DNA of 45,081 nucleotides from CAYLMG01 sp964464635 (GCA_964464635.1 CAYXGT010000011.1:1-45081); one strand, 5' to 3'; shown: positions 32,741 to 41,900, numbered from the stretch's first letter. Notes: generated from the letters alone by a model not told the origin. Made by a program: numbers and translations.

Positions 32741-34426
32741 ATGGCAAAGCTAATACGAATAGCTGTTATTTTAATAGCGATGTTTCTACTTTCCGGCTGT
32801 GAGACAAAAACAGAAGAAAAAAAGCTGTCCGAGTTCATCGAGCAGCACATAAAGAGAGTCGAGCCGCTTGAAATACAATACGAACAGGCTTACTGGGAGG
32901 GAGCAACAACCGGCAATAAAGAGGCCTTCGAACAACAAAGCGAACTGGAACTGAAAATGCGCCGAATCTATCAAAACACAGATGAGTTTGCACTTCTGAA
33001 ATCACTAAAGCAATCAGGGCGTGTAAAAGATGCCAAACTAATCCGCCAGCTTGATAAGCTGTATTACGCCTATCTGAAAAACCAGATAGAGGGCAATTTA
33101 CTAAAAAGGATAGTCGAGCTCGATAACGAGATAAGGAATACATACAACAATTATCGCGGCTCAATAGAAGGCCAAAAGGTTGCTATGAGCGAAATCTACA
33201 CAATAATGACCACCGAAAAAGACAGTCGAAAAAGGGAGCTTGCCTGGAGGGCGAGTAAAGAAGTGGGTAATGTGATTTTCGACGACCTGATTCAACTCGT
33301 CAGGCTGAGAAACGAGGCTGCTCGCAGCATCGGTTTTGATAATTACCATACGCTCAGCATAGTTACAGGTGAACAGAGTATCGAGCAGTTAGACCAGATT
33401 TTCGACGAGCTCGATGAGCTGACCGCTGAGCCTTTTGCACAAATGAAGGCAGAGCTGGATAAGATTCTGGCGGACAGTTACGGGATTGAGGTAAGCGAGT
33501 TTCGGCCTTGGCATTATCATGACCCGTTTTTCCAAAGAAGCCCGCTTGTCTATGAGCTTAATCTCGACGATTATTACGCAAAGGCAGATGTAAAACAAAT
33601 AGCCCGGAGATATTATGCAGGAGTCGCCCTATCGGCAGACGACATACTTGCCCGCAGTGATTTGTACGACCGTGAAGGTAAATATCCTCATGCGTTCGGC
33701 CAGGCGATGGACCGTCACGGCAATGCCCGCGTTTTGTGTAATCTTCAAAATACCGAAAGATGGATGGAGACAATACTGCACGAATTAGGGCACGCACTTT
33801 ACAGCAAATATCACGACCAAAATGAGCCGTATTTGCTAAGAGAGCCTGCGCATAGTTTTACTACCGAGGCAGTCGCGATGTTTTTCGGGCGCCTGAGCAG
33901 AAATGCTAACTGGATGAAGGAGATGCTGGAACTGACAGAGCAGCAGCGTAATGAAATTAACGAGGTCAGCAGAAAATATTTACAATTCCAACAGATACTT
34001 TTCGCCCGGTGGGTATTAGTTATGTATAACTTCGAGAAGCAGCTTTACGCCAATCCGGAACAGGACCTGAATAGTTTATGGTGGGACCTTGTTGAGAAAT
34101 ATCAGCTCGTGAAACGCCCGCCTGGGCCGGTGGATTCCGGCTGGGCGTCAAAACTTCATTTTGCAACCGCACCGTGCTACTATCATAACTATATGCTCGG
34201 CGAGCTCTTAGCCAGCCAATGGCACCATTATTTAGTGCATAATATTTTTAGGCTGGGTTCTGACGAAAGCGTAAGCTATGTCGGCGATAAAAGGATAGGT
34301 AAGTATTTCAGAGAAGAGGTCTTAGAGCCGGGTGCAGTATATCACTGGGATGAGATGATAAGACGCTCGACCGGTGAGAAGTTAAATCCCAAATACTTTG
34401 TTAATCAATTTGTAGAGCACAAATAA
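32741..34426 (+). CDS. M2/M3-like zinc metallopeptidase lipoprotein
   Basis: The 561-residue protein has a lipoprotein signal (LLSGC, Cys20). The rest is a helical peptidase of the thermolysin-like ACE/oligopeptidase kind. Zinc ligands are HELGH at 347-351, preceded by WMETIL, and Glu376 in SFTTEAVAM. The segment LRNEAARSIGFDNY matches a conserved region of M2-type dipeptidyl carboxypeptidases. It probably trims peptides in the periplasm. The length fits bacterial M2 proteins (about 550-600). It is monocistronic, with a good GGAGG ribosome site and a terminator at 34450. The M2 versus M3 assignment is uncertain. Confidence 0.85.
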   Translation: MAKLIRIAVILIAMFLLSGCETKTEEKKLSEFIEQHIKRVEPLEIQYEQAYWEGATTGNKEAFEQQSELELKMRRIYQNTDEFALLKSLKQSGRVKDAKLIRQLDKLYYAYLKNQIEGNLLKRIVELDNEIRNTYNNYRGSIEGQKVAMSEIYTIMTTEKDSRKRELAWRASKEVGNVIFDDLIQLVRLRNEAARSIGFDNYHTLSIVTGEQSIEQLDQIFDELDELTAEPFAQMKAELDKILADSYGIEVSEFRPWHYHDPFFQRSPLVYELNLDDYYAKADVKQIARRYYAGVALSADDILARSDLYDREGKYPHAFGQAMDRHGNARVLCNLQNTERWMETILHELGHALYSKYHDQNEPYLLREPAHSFTTEAVAMFFGRLSRNANWMKEMLELTEQQRNEINEVSRKYLQFQQILFARWVLVMYNFEKQLYANPEQDLNSLWWDLVEKYQLVKRPPGPVDSGWASKLHFATAPCYYHNYMLGELLASQWHHYLVHNIFRLGSDESVSYVGDKRIGKYFREEVLEPGAVYHWDEMIRRSTGEKLNPKYFVNQFVEHK

Positions 34427-34449
34427 CATTTCATTCTTAAAATAAGAAA

Positions 34450-34485
34450 GCGAAGCGGCTGCTTAACGTCGCTTCGCCTTTTAAT
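34450..34485 (+). terminator. Intrinsic terminator after the metallopeptidase gene
   Basis: GCGAAGCG (34450-34457) pairs with CGCTTCGC (34470-34477) around a 12-base loop and is followed by a T-rich tract. Confidence 0.75.
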
Positions 34486-34569
34486 TTTCACTAAGTACTC
34501 AGGCTTACATTTAGTTTACGACTATCAATTACAGAGCCTCTCAGCGATTTCTGAGCGCATAAAAAAACA

Positions 34570-34612
34570 GGGCTGGGTTGCGGAGGGAGGAGACAACGAG
34601 ATTTCCCAGCCC
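34570..34612 (+). ncRNA. G-rich-loop hairpin, copy 1
   Basis: GGGCTGGG (34570-34577) pairs with CCCAGCCC (34605-34612). The loop starts TTGCGGAGGGAGGAGACA, rich in GGA motifs resembling ribosome binding or CsrA-type sites. An alternative stem, CAACG (34594-34598) with CGTTG (34613-34617), would break the main one. The same stem and loop recur 160 bp downstream. Confidence 0.5.
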
Positions 34613-34731
34613 CGTTGACTTTTCTCTAATTACTCACTTTCATTATACGACATTTATTAAAAGCCAGCCCTCAGGATTTCCCTGATTTCGGCGGTATAAA
34701 TACCTGATTACAACCCACATACCTAAAAACT

Positions 34732-34778
34732 AAGGGCTGGGTTGCGGAGGGAGGGAGGAGGAGACACCCAGCCCTTTT
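34732..34778 (+). ncRNA. G-rich-loop hairpin, copy 2
   Basis: AAGGGCTGGG (34732-34741) pairs perfectly with CCCAGCCCTT (34767-34776), followed by TT, so it could end a transcript. The loop begins with the same TTGCGGAGGGAGG as copy 1, followed by extra GGAGG repeats. The conserved loop and stem with a variable middle suggest a selected RNA or duplicated element rather than two independent terminators. Confidence 0.5.
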
Positions 34779-35146
34779 GATAACATACATGATAATACTA
34801 AAAAATTGCGGGCCTGTCCACACATTTTGGCAAAAAATATTAAATTTCCAAATAAAAAATAAAAGATAAGTCCTAACTTAAAGTCGCTTTACACAGCGCC
34901 GTTTGAGAAAAATCGCTGTTATGAGGGACATAGAGGAGCATAAATCTCAGCCGTTGATACCGTCATAATCCATCAGAACCAAAAAATCAATAATATCCAC
35001 CCTTCGCCAGGCAGAACATAAAGCCGCATTGGGAACGAAGAATATAGCGAACAGAATAAAGTTTCCAGCGAAAAATTTAAATAAATTTTAATTTTTTACC
35101 CCCAAATCACAAGGCTTGCTTTATACCAAATATTAGAAGGTCATTA
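34779..35146. other. Intergenic region upstream of aspS
   Basis: About 370 bp of AT-rich sequence with no open frame of note, no T-box-like structure that I recognise and no hairpin as strong as those before it. It ends at the aspS promoter candidate. Confidence 0.4.
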
Positions 35147-35175
35147 TTGACTAATCTGCCGTCATAAACTATCCT
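35147..35175 (+). promoter_or_regulatory. Sigma-70-type promoter candidate for aspS
   Basis: TTGACT (35147-35152), a 17-base spacer and TATCCT (35170-35175) lie about 70 bp upstream of the aspS ATG. Confidence 0.5.
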
Positions 35176-35248
35176 GACCTGCTGTAAATCATTGTCCTGA
35201 CAGAAAATTACGAAAAAAACGAAGTTTAGATTTTTGAAAGAATCCACA

Positions 35249-37072
35249 ATGCTGAAAAGAACACATAATTGCGGCCAGATGCGTCTCGAAGACGACGGGG
35301 TAAAAGTAATCCTGGCAGGATGGGTCAAGTCATACAGGGACCACGGCAACCTGGTTTTTTTCGACCTTCGCGACAGATATGGTATCACACAACTGGTATT
35401 TGACCCTGAAAGCCAGCCTGATGCCCACAAACTTGCAAGAAATGTCCGCTGCGAGTGGGTAATCGCCGCTGAAGGCACCGTTCGTCCGAGAGGAAAGGGC
35501 CTTGAGAATCCTAAACTTCCTACGGGCCAGATCGAGGTAATCGTAATCAAGCTCGAAATCCTCAACCAGACGGCGACGCCGCCTTTCGAAATCGATGATG
35601 CCGATAAAATAAGCGAAGAGCTTCGGCTCAAATATCGCTATATTGACCTGCGAAGGCCGAAGATGCAGAAAAACCTAAAGATAAAACACCAGGTCGCAAA
35701 AATCACAAGAGATTACTTCGACGAAATCGGCTTCTGGGAGATTGAGACGCCGATGCTGGCAAAGAGCACACCCGAGGGTGCGAGGGATTTTCTCGTTCCG
35801 AGCCGGCTGGTCAAAAATGCCTTTTACGCCCTGCCTCAATCGCCGCAGCTTTTCAAACAAATCCTTATGGTCAGCGGCGTCGATAAATATTTCCAGATTG
35901 TACGCTGCTTCCGTGACGAAGACCCAAGAGCCGACAGGCAGGCTGAGTTCACTCAAATCGACGTCGAAGCGAGCTTCGTCGATGTGGACGATATCATAAA
36001 CATAAACTCACAGCTTGTTGCCAGAATCTTCAAAGAAATCCTCGGTATTGATGTTGCCATTCCCATCAAAAGGCTGAGTTATAAAGAGGCTATGGAGGAC
36101 TACGGCATTGACCGGCCTGACCTACGATTCGGTATGAAATTAAAAGATGTATCCGATATCGTAAAAAATAGCAGCTTCAAGGTCTTTGCCTCGGCAATCG
36201 AGGCTGGCGGCGTTGTCAAGGGCCTGTGCACACCATCGACACTGCCGGATGGAGCACAAATCCTTACAAGAAACTACGTCGAAAAAAACCTTACGGAATT
36301 TATTGCAGATTACGGCGCAAAAGGATTAGCCTGGCTGAAAGTTACAGCAAAGGACGGTAAACTGACCTGTACAAGCAGTATTGCAAAATTTTTCTCTGAA
36401 GAACAAATTAATGCACTAATCGAGTGCTTTGAAGCAAAAGAAAACGACCTGCTGCTTTTTGTCGCAGATACCAGGAAAAATGCCAACAAAGCACTTGCTC
36501 CTTTAAGAAGCAGGCTCGGCAAAGAGCTAAAGCTCTATGACTCAAAAAGTTTCGAGTTCGTCTGGATAGTCGATTTTCCTCTTTTCGAATGGAACGAAAA
36601 TGAAAAACGCTACGACTCACTGCATCACCCTTTTACGGCACCTGTTGAAGAGGATATTGCGAAACTGGACACTGACCCTGCAAACATCAGGTCGCAGGCT
36701 TACGATATTGTCGTCAACGGCTCAGAAATCGGAGGCGGAAGCATTCGTATTCACAACCCGAAAGTACAGCAAAAAGTCTTTGACCTGCTGAACATCTCAA
36801 AAAAGCAGGCTGAGGAACGCTTTGGTTTCTTTCTCAAAGCACTAAAATATGGAGCCCCTCCTCACGGCGGGATAGCTTTCGGACTCGACCGAATCATTAT
36901 GCTGCTGACAGGAACAGACAACATCAGAGACGTCATTGCTTTCCCGAAAACTCAAAAAGGACAGTGCCTTCTCACCAATGCACCCAGCGAGGTCGATATA
37001 AAACAGCTCGAAGAGCTCAACCTCAGGACCCAAAAACACTCTCACAAAATCGAACAAGATAGCAATGAATAA
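35249..37072 (+). CDS. aspS: Aspartate-tRNA ligase
   Basis: Class II synthetase of bacterial type, 607 residues from the ATG at 35249; an in-frame TTG at 35234 adds five residues without support. Order: N-terminal OB-fold anticodon domain (about 5-105), catalytic core with motif 2 (FRDEDPRADRQAEFTQID), the inserted GAD domain (about 295-420), and motif 3 (GIAFGLDRIIMLL) near the C terminus. It charges tRNA-Asp; whether it also charges tRNA-Asn cannot be judged here. Its stop codon overlaps the start of the histidine kinase gene, so the two are translationally coupled. Confidence 0.96.
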   Translation: MLKRTHNCGQMRLEDDGVKVILAGWVKSYRDHGNLVFFDLRDRYGITQLVFDPESQPDAHKLARNVRCEWVIAAEGTVRPRGKGLENPKLPTGQIEVIVIKLEILNQTATPPFEIDDADKISEELRLKYRYIDLRRPKMQKNLKIKHQVAKITRDYFDEIGFWEIETPMLAKSTPEGARDFLVPSRLVKNAFYALPQSPQLFKQILMVSGVDKYFQIVRCFRDEDPRADRQAEFTQIDVEASFVDVDDIININSQLVARIFKEILGIDVAIPIKRLSYKEAMEDYGIDRPDLRFGMKLKDVSDIVKNSSFKVFASAIEAGGVVKGLCTPSTLPDGAQILTRNYVEKNLTEFIADYGAKGLAWLKVTAKDGKLTCTSSIAKFFSEEQINALIECFEAKENDLLLFVADTRKNANKALAPLRSRLGKELKLYDSKSFEFVWIVDFPLFEWNENEKRYDSLHHPFTAPVEEDIAKLDTDPANIRSQAYDIVVNGSEIGGGSIRIHNPKVQQKVFDLLNISKKQAEERFGFFLKALKYGAPPHGGIAFGLDRIIMLLTGTDNIRDVIAFPKTQKGQCLLTNAPSEVDIKQLEELNLRTQKHSHKIEQDSNE

Positions 37073-38738
37073 AAAAATTGTTTCAGAAAAAATCGAGAAA
37101 GGGCTTAGAGCGGCAGGCAAAATTTACCGCAGAATTATTGTTTTTTTGCATCTTTCGCCGCTGTCGCTTGCAGAGAAATGCAGAATAGCTTTCGGTGCCG
37201 CTGTCATTTTAATCCTCGGCCTGGCCCTTATTATCCCCTATGTCTGGATGGGCAAGCTCACAACGCAAAGCTACCTCGACTCTGAAAGATCAAGGACCGA
37301 ATCACTGCTTTCCCGAAGGCATTTTCAGATGGAAAAAGCAGGCGAAGGTCAGCTTCCCGCACTCGACAGCACGGGCGCGCCCATTGCTCCCAACGACCTC
37401 GACATCCGCTGGCTGCGATTTGAAAGCGATAAAGAAGATGTGCTCGAAGAACTTACACCAACTCAGAAAAAACTCGTCAATGACCTCATATCCGATGAGC
37501 ACAGCGAGCATAAACTTGTACTACAGAAAGAGGACGGCACCATTTACAGCAACTACGCTCGCATTTTCAAGGCAACGGACAGCTGCATCAGCTGCCATAA
37601 TCCTCAGGGCTCGGCAAGGGCTTTTACGCGTAACCAGATGATAGGGGTCGCCGTCAGTAAAAGGCCTCTTACAAGCGATTTCGGCAAAACCGTTTTTCTA
37701 AACCGATTTTGGATAATTATTGCAGGGCTCATCGCCGGTGCAGGCGCTATCATCGCCTTCTATGTTATCACGCAGCGTGTAATATTAAGCCCTATTCGCC
37801 AGCTAAGGGCCATCGCAAACAACGTTGCCGAGGGAAACCTCGACATCAGAAGCTCAATCAAGACACGTGACGAATACCAGAAACTCGCCGATGCCTTTAA
37901 CCACATGCTCGATGCCCTGCAAAAAAGCCAGGAAAAACTCCGACAGGCAAACAAACAGCTCGACGCAAAAATTGCAGAACTTTCCGAACGAAACATAGAG
38001 CTGTTCAAAGCCAACAAAGTCAAGGGCGAATTTGTCGCAAACGTTTCTCACGAGCTGAGAACACCGCTGAACTCAATACTCGGATTTGCACAAATCCTCA
38101 GGGAAAAACCGGCTTTATTAAAAAAAGAGAAAGGCCAAAGATACGCCGAGCATATCATCACCAGCGGAAAAAGCCTGCTTAATATGATTAACGACCTGCT
38201 TAATCTGGCGAAAACAGAAGCAGGGAAAATGGAACTCAGAATCGAAAAAACATCTGTCCGCAAGCTTTGTGAGGATATCGCTGCCGGTTTTTTTGAAATG
38301 GCGAAAGAGAAAAAAATCAAGGTAAAACTCTCAACTGATGACGACATACCAGCGGTTATAACAGATGCGGGCAAGGTTCGACAGATACTCTACAATTTTA
38401 TGAGCAACGCCATAAAATTCACGTCCGCAAGAGGAAGAATTGAGATAAACGCCTTTATGCGTGACGAGAATACAGTTCGGCTGGCGGTAACCGACACCGG
38501 CTGCGGCATCTCGGAAGCCGATAAAGGAAAAATCTTCGACGAATTCCAACAGGTTGACGGTTCAATTACCCGCCAGGCTGCCGGCAGCGGCCTGGGGCTG
38601 ACCATCAGCAAGGAATTGGCAAACCTTATTTCCGCATCAATCGGTGTTGACAGCAAGCTCAACCAGGGCTCGACATTCTGGCTCGATATACCCTTAGCTA
38701 TCGAAAAAAACAAAGATAAGAAAGAAAAAGATAAGTAA
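37065..38738 (+). CDS. Sensor histidine kinase with DUF3365-type haem-like sensor domain
   Basis: The 557-residue protein has: membrane helix 1 (about 41-63); a periplasmic domain (64-212) of DUF3365/Tll0287 type ending in CISCH (Cys174, Cys177, His178), a c-type haem motif; membrane helix 2 (216-238); HAMP (240-292); a coiled coil; HisKA with His329 in VSHELRTPLNS; and HATPase with the N box (NAIKFTS), G1 (DTGCGISEADKGKIF) and G2 (GSGLGLTIS). It probably senses redox state or a small ligand through covalent haem and phosphorylates an unlinked regulator; no response regulator is in the window. It overlaps aspS by 8 bp, an odd partner for a sensor kinase. Confidence 0.9.
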   Translation: MNKKIVSEKIEKGLRAAGKIYRRIIVFLHLSPLSLAEKCRIAFGAAVILILGLALIIPYVWMGKLTTQSYLDSERSRTESLLSRRHFQMEKAGEGQLPALDSTGAPIAPNDLDIRWLRFESDKEDVLEELTPTQKKLVNDLISDEHSEHKLVLQKEDGTIYSNYARIFKATDSCISCHNPQGSARAFTRNQMIGVAVSKRPLTSDFGKTVFLNRFWIIIAGLIAGAGAIIAFYVITQRVILSPIRQLRAIANNVAEGNLDIRSSIKTRDEYQKLADAFNHMLDALQKSQEKLRQANKQLDAKIAELSERNIELFKANKVKGEFVANVSHELRTPLNSILGFAQILREKPALLKKEKGQRYAEHIITSGKSLLNMINDLLNLAKTEAGKMELRIEKTSVRKLCEDIAAGFFEMAKEKKIKVKLSTDDDIPAVITDAGKVRQILYNFMSNAIKFTSARGRIEINAFMRDENTVRLAVTDTGCGISEADKGKIFDEFQQVDGSITRQAAGSGLGLTISKELANLISASIGVDSKLNQGSTFWLDIPLAIEKNKDKKEKDK

Positions 38739-38876
38739 CATTTTGGCTTCGCTAAATCCAGCCTGGATAAGTTTGACGTACCCGGATATGAAGTTATAAT
38801 AGTCTGTTGTTTTTAACCGCTAAGAAAATCAGCAGCCCGGAAATACGAACGCAGATTAAAAATCAAAGGCAGAAAA

Positions 38877-39380
38877 ATGAAAAAAAAGTTCATCAGAGCC
38901 ATTTTCCCGGGGACATTTGACCCTATAACAAACGGCCATCTCGACGTAATCGAGCGAGGCTGCAAGCTCTTTGACGAGCTCATCATTGCAGTCGGGACAA
39001 GCCCGATTAAGGACGCACTCTTCAGCCCCGCTGAAAGGGTCGAAATGATAAAACAAATCCTCGCCGACGAGCCGAGAGTAAAAGTCGAAAGCTTCGACGG
39101 CCTGATGGTCGAATATGCAAAGAAAAAGGATGCAGACGTGATTCTGCGGGGAATGCGCTCGCTGACAGACGTTCAGTATGAGTTCCGCCTGGCTATGACA
39201 AACCGCGCCGTCGCAGGGCTGGAAACCGTTTTTATTATGACAAGCGCAGAATACGGCTTCACAAGCTCAACGCTAATAAGACAGGTTGCATCTCTCGGCG
39301 GAGATGTTTCAAACCTGATTCCAAAAATTGTTTACGACCGCCTGAGAAAACGATTCTCAAAACTTAAAAACAAAGATTAA
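38877..39380 (+). CDS. coaD: Phosphopantetheine adenylyltransferase
   Basis: CoaD makes dephospho-CoA from 4'-phosphopantetheine and ATP, the penultimate step of CoA synthesis. The 167-residue protein has the nucleotidyltransferase motif GTFDPITNGH (12-21), the RGMRSLTDVQYE segment that contacts substrate, and the C-terminal ISSTxxR-like motif as TSSTLIRQ. Length and motifs are normal. It follows the kinase gene by about 140 bp and precedes the PTPS-like gene by 43 bp. Confidence 0.95.
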   Translation: MKKKFIRAIFPGTFDPITNGHLDVIERGCKLFDELIIAVGTSPIKDALFSPAERVEMIKQILADEPRVKVESFDGLMVEYAKKKDADVILRGMRSLTDVQYEFRLAMTNRAVAGLETVFIMTSAEYGFTSSTLIRQVASLGGDVSNLIPKIVYDRLRKRFSKLKNKD

Positions 39381-39423
39381 TTTTCTTTGAAAATCAAAAA
39401 CACTGCTAAAACGGAGTTCCGCC

Positions 39424-39795
39424 TTGTTCAAAGTTACTGTTCAAACAAGCTTTTGGGCGTCGCACCAGTTCACATTACCCGACGGCAAAAAAGAGCCTCT
39501 TCACTCACATAACTGGAAAGTAACAGCCGAGGTCAGCGGAGATAAGCTTAACCACTCCGGCCTGCTCATTGACTTCGATAAGCTCAAAGAACTGATAGAT
39601 AACATCACAGAGCACTTCACAAACCAGCAACTGGAAAACAACGAATACTTCCGGACCAGCAACCCTTCAGCCGAAATGATAGCCAAATATATCTTCGAAA
39701 ACCTGCAACCTCAACTGCCCGAACAAGTTATGTTAGATTGTATCATCGTCACCGAAGAGCAGGGCTGCTCAGGCAAATTCCTGGAAAAATCCTGA
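39424..39795 (+). CDS. 6-pyruvoyl-tetrahydropterin synthase/QueD-like protein lacking the usual Cys
   Basis: The 123-residue protein has the T-fold zinc histidines: His14 in ASHQF, and His28 and His30 in LHSHNW. The later FDKLKELID region and the C-terminal Glu in VTEEQG, which binds the pterin, are also present. In QueD and PTPS a catalytic Cys precedes the HGH motif (for example KCGRLHGH). Here the corresponding segment is GKKEPLHSH, with no Cys but a Glu, as reported for some PTPS subfamilies. The reaction is therefore uncertain (queuosine, folate or tetrahydropterin pathway). The start is TTG at 39424 with GGAG seven bases upstream; no closer ATG exists. Confidence 0.75.
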   Translation: MFKVTVQTSFWASHQFTLPDGKKEPLHSHNWKVTAEVSGDKLNHSGLLIDFDKLKELIDNITEHFTNQQLENNEYFRTSNPSAEMIAKYIFENLQPQLPEQVMLDCIIVTEEQGCSGKFLEKS

Positions 39796-39988
39796 AGAAA
39801 CAAGCTTGCTTTGTTGACTCATCATAAAAGAAAGTTTTTCAGAAAAATAACAAATAAGGAAACTTTTTACAGCCTGGACACATAATAATATTCAGAGAAC
39901 TGCCTGATTTGTCGATATTTCAAAACGCAAATCAGATTGTAAAAATCACTGAAAAGCTAATTTTCAGACAGCGATGTTCAGACTGCTA

Positions 39989-40018
39989 TTGACATATAAA
40001 ATCATGTTTTGGTATAAT
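39989..40018 (+). promoter_or_regulatory. Perfect-consensus sigma-70 promoter for mcsA-mcsB
   Basis: TTGACA (39989-39994) and TATAAT (40013-40018) are both exact consensus hexamers with an 18-base spacer, about 95 bp upstream of mcsA. The preceding ~190 bp (from 39796) hold no gene. Confidence 0.75.
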
Positions 40019-40111
40019 AGCAATAGAGCGTCGGGCGAATCTTAGAGATATGCCAAATTCGACAGGCAAACTGAGAGGTTCGCGAGCAAATATTTGAAAA
40101 GGTACAGAATT

Positions 40112-40618
40112 ATGCAATGCCAGATTTGTAATGAAAATGAAGCCACAATCCACCTTACCGAGATTTCCGGCGGCGACCGCAAGGAAATGCACATCTGTGA
40201 ATCCTGTGCGGCAGAGCAGGGAATAATCGTAAAAAGTCAGATACCCATCAACGAACTGCTGAGCGGCCTGCTCGCCTCGACCCCATCCGAAGATGAGCTC
40301 TCAGGCTCTGCAGAAACAAAACTGCAATGCCCGAGATGCGGACTTACTCTGGAAGATTTCCGAAAAGAAGCCGTGCTCGGATGCCCTTATGACTATGAGG
40401 TCTTCGAAAAACCGCTATCAAGCCTGATTGAAAACGTCCAAAACGGCAAAACCGTACACTGCGGTAAAGTACCGTCAAGGACACCGGCTGATGCGAAAAA
40501 ACAAATCGAACTGCTTAACCTGAAAAAACAGCTCGAAGAGGCTATCAAAGCAGAAAACTACGAACAGGCTGCAAAATTAAGAGACCAGATAGAGAAAACG
40601 GAACAGCCAAAACAATAA
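40112..40618 (+). CDS. mcsA: McsA-like zinc protein with UVR motif
   Basis: From the ATG at 40112 the protein has 168 residues. It begins MQCQICNENEA and carries paired zinc-binding motifs: CxxC, then CESC, then CPRC and a further Cys (AVLGCPYDYE). The C terminus holds a UvrB/UvrC motif coiled coil (LKKQLEEAIKAENYEQAAKLRDQI). This is the McsA plan; McsA activates the arginine kinase McsB, encoded 22 bp downstream. A TTG at 40094 in the same frame adds six residues and is less likely. In Firmicutes the pair acts with CtsR and ClpC, which are not found here. Confidence 0.88.
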   Translation: MQCQICNENEATIHLTEISGGDRKEMHICESCAAEQGIIVKSQIPINELLSGLLASTPSEDELSGSAETKLQCPRCGLTLEDFRKEAVLGCPYDYEVFEKPLSSLIENVQNGKTVHCGKVPSRTPADAKKQIELLNLKKQLEEAIKAENYEQAAKLRDQIEKTEQPKQ

Positions 40619-40640
40619 GGGAAAAAATCATTTAGTCATT

Positions 40641-41765
40641 ATGAAACTGACCGAGATAAGCAATAATATAAACGAATGGTTTAGTGGTAAAGGACCATTG
40701 TGCGACATTGTTATTTCATCAAGAATACGCCTGGCAAGAAATCTGGCCGGCTTCAAATTCTTAAGCCGGTGCTCAATCGAGGAAAAGACCCAGATACTTG
40801 AAAAACTCAAAGACGTACTCACATCCCTCGACCTCGGTCAAAAAGCCTTCTACATAAGCGTCGACCAGGCCCCGGAGCTCGACAAAAACTTCCTTATCGA
40901 AAGACACCTGATAAGCCGACACCACGCCTACGGCAAAGGCCCTAGAGGTGTCATTATCGCAAACAGTGAGTCCTTTACAGCTATGATAAACGAAGAAGAC
41001 CACCTGCGAATCCAGGTCCTAAAAGGCGGACTGCAGCTCGGCAAGTGCGCCGAGACAATCAACAACATCGACAATATGATAGAGCAAAACGTCGAATACG
41101 CTTTCAGCCCGCGATTCGGCTACCTGACTGCCTGTCCGACAAATGTCGGAACCGGCATAAGGGTTTCTGTTATGCTGCATTTGCCCGCCCTGAAGATAAC
41201 AGGCCAGATAAAAAAGTTTCTGAACACCACAAAGGATATGAGCCTGGCTGTCAGAGGCCTGTTCGGGGAGGGCTCAGAAGCCGCGGGTGATTTCTATCAA
41301 ATCTCAAACCAGGTGACTCTCGGTATCTCCGAAACGCAAATTATTTCAGAATTCGAAAAAGCAATCATACCGGAAATCGTGGAATACGAAACCGAAGCGC
41401 GAAAAAAACTTCTCGAAAAAGATGCCGAAATGCTCGATGACAAAATTTCCCGTGCAACCGCTCTGCTCAGAAGCGCCCGGCTGATAAGCTCGCAGGAAGC
41501 ACTGCTGCTGCTAAGCCATCTGCGTCTCGGCCTGAATATGCACGAGTATATGGGAGCATCAACCCCCGCCATTGAGCAGCTCTGCAATCTCAAAGCCCAG
41601 GCAAAGCGGTCAGGAGAATCGGCGAAAATCTCAATCACCACGATTAACAGGCTGTTTATGCTGACACTGCCCGCCCATCTGCAGATAAACTACGGCAAAG
41701 CCCTTGACCCGACCCACAGAGACGTCCTGCGAGCAAATATAATACGCCAGAGCCTGAATCAATAA
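40641..41765 (+). CDS. mcsB: Protein-arginine kinase McsB
   Basis: McsB phosphorylates arginine residues on proteins and, in Bacillus, marks them for ClpCP. The 374-residue protein is a bacterial ATP:guanido phosphotransferase: ISSRIRLARNLAGF near the N terminus (residues about 25-39), the conserved Cys in TACPTNVGTGIRVS (about 171-184), and GEGSEAAGDFYQISNQVTLG (about 211-230). The key motifs are intact. It forms a two-gene operon with mcsA and lies 200 bp before dnaK, a protein-quality-control neighbourhood. Confidence 0.95.
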   Translation: MKLTEISNNINEWFSGKGPLCDIVISSRIRLARNLAGFKFLSRCSIEEKTQILEKLKDVLTSLDLGQKAFYISVDQAPELDKNFLIERHLISRHHAYGKGPRGVIIANSESFTAMINEEDHLRIQVLKGGLQLGKCAETINNIDNMIEQNVEYAFSPRFGYLTACPTNVGTGIRVSVMLHLPALKITGQIKKFLNTTKDMSLAVRGLFGEGSEAAGDFYQISNQVTLGISETQIISEFEKAIIPEIVEYETEARKKLLEKDAEMLDDKISRATALLRSARLISSQEALLLLSHLRLGLNMHEYMGASTPAIEQLCNLKAQAKRSGESAKISITTINRLFMLTLPAHLQINYGKALDPTHRDVLRANIIRQSLNQ

Positions 41766-41900
41766 GTCCCCCGCTCTATCTGCCTATCTGCCAAAATGGC
41801 ATAAAATACGGTGTGAAAATAATCCTGAAAGTACCCTCATAAAAGGTAAGTCCCTTAAAAACAAGAGCTTATCCTGCAGAAAACTTTCGGAAGCTGTAAC

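Noticed and set aside
34866..35248. T-box or riboswitch upstream of aspS
   Set aside because: I found no T-box consensus or strong antiterminator/terminator pair, only a plain promoter candidate.
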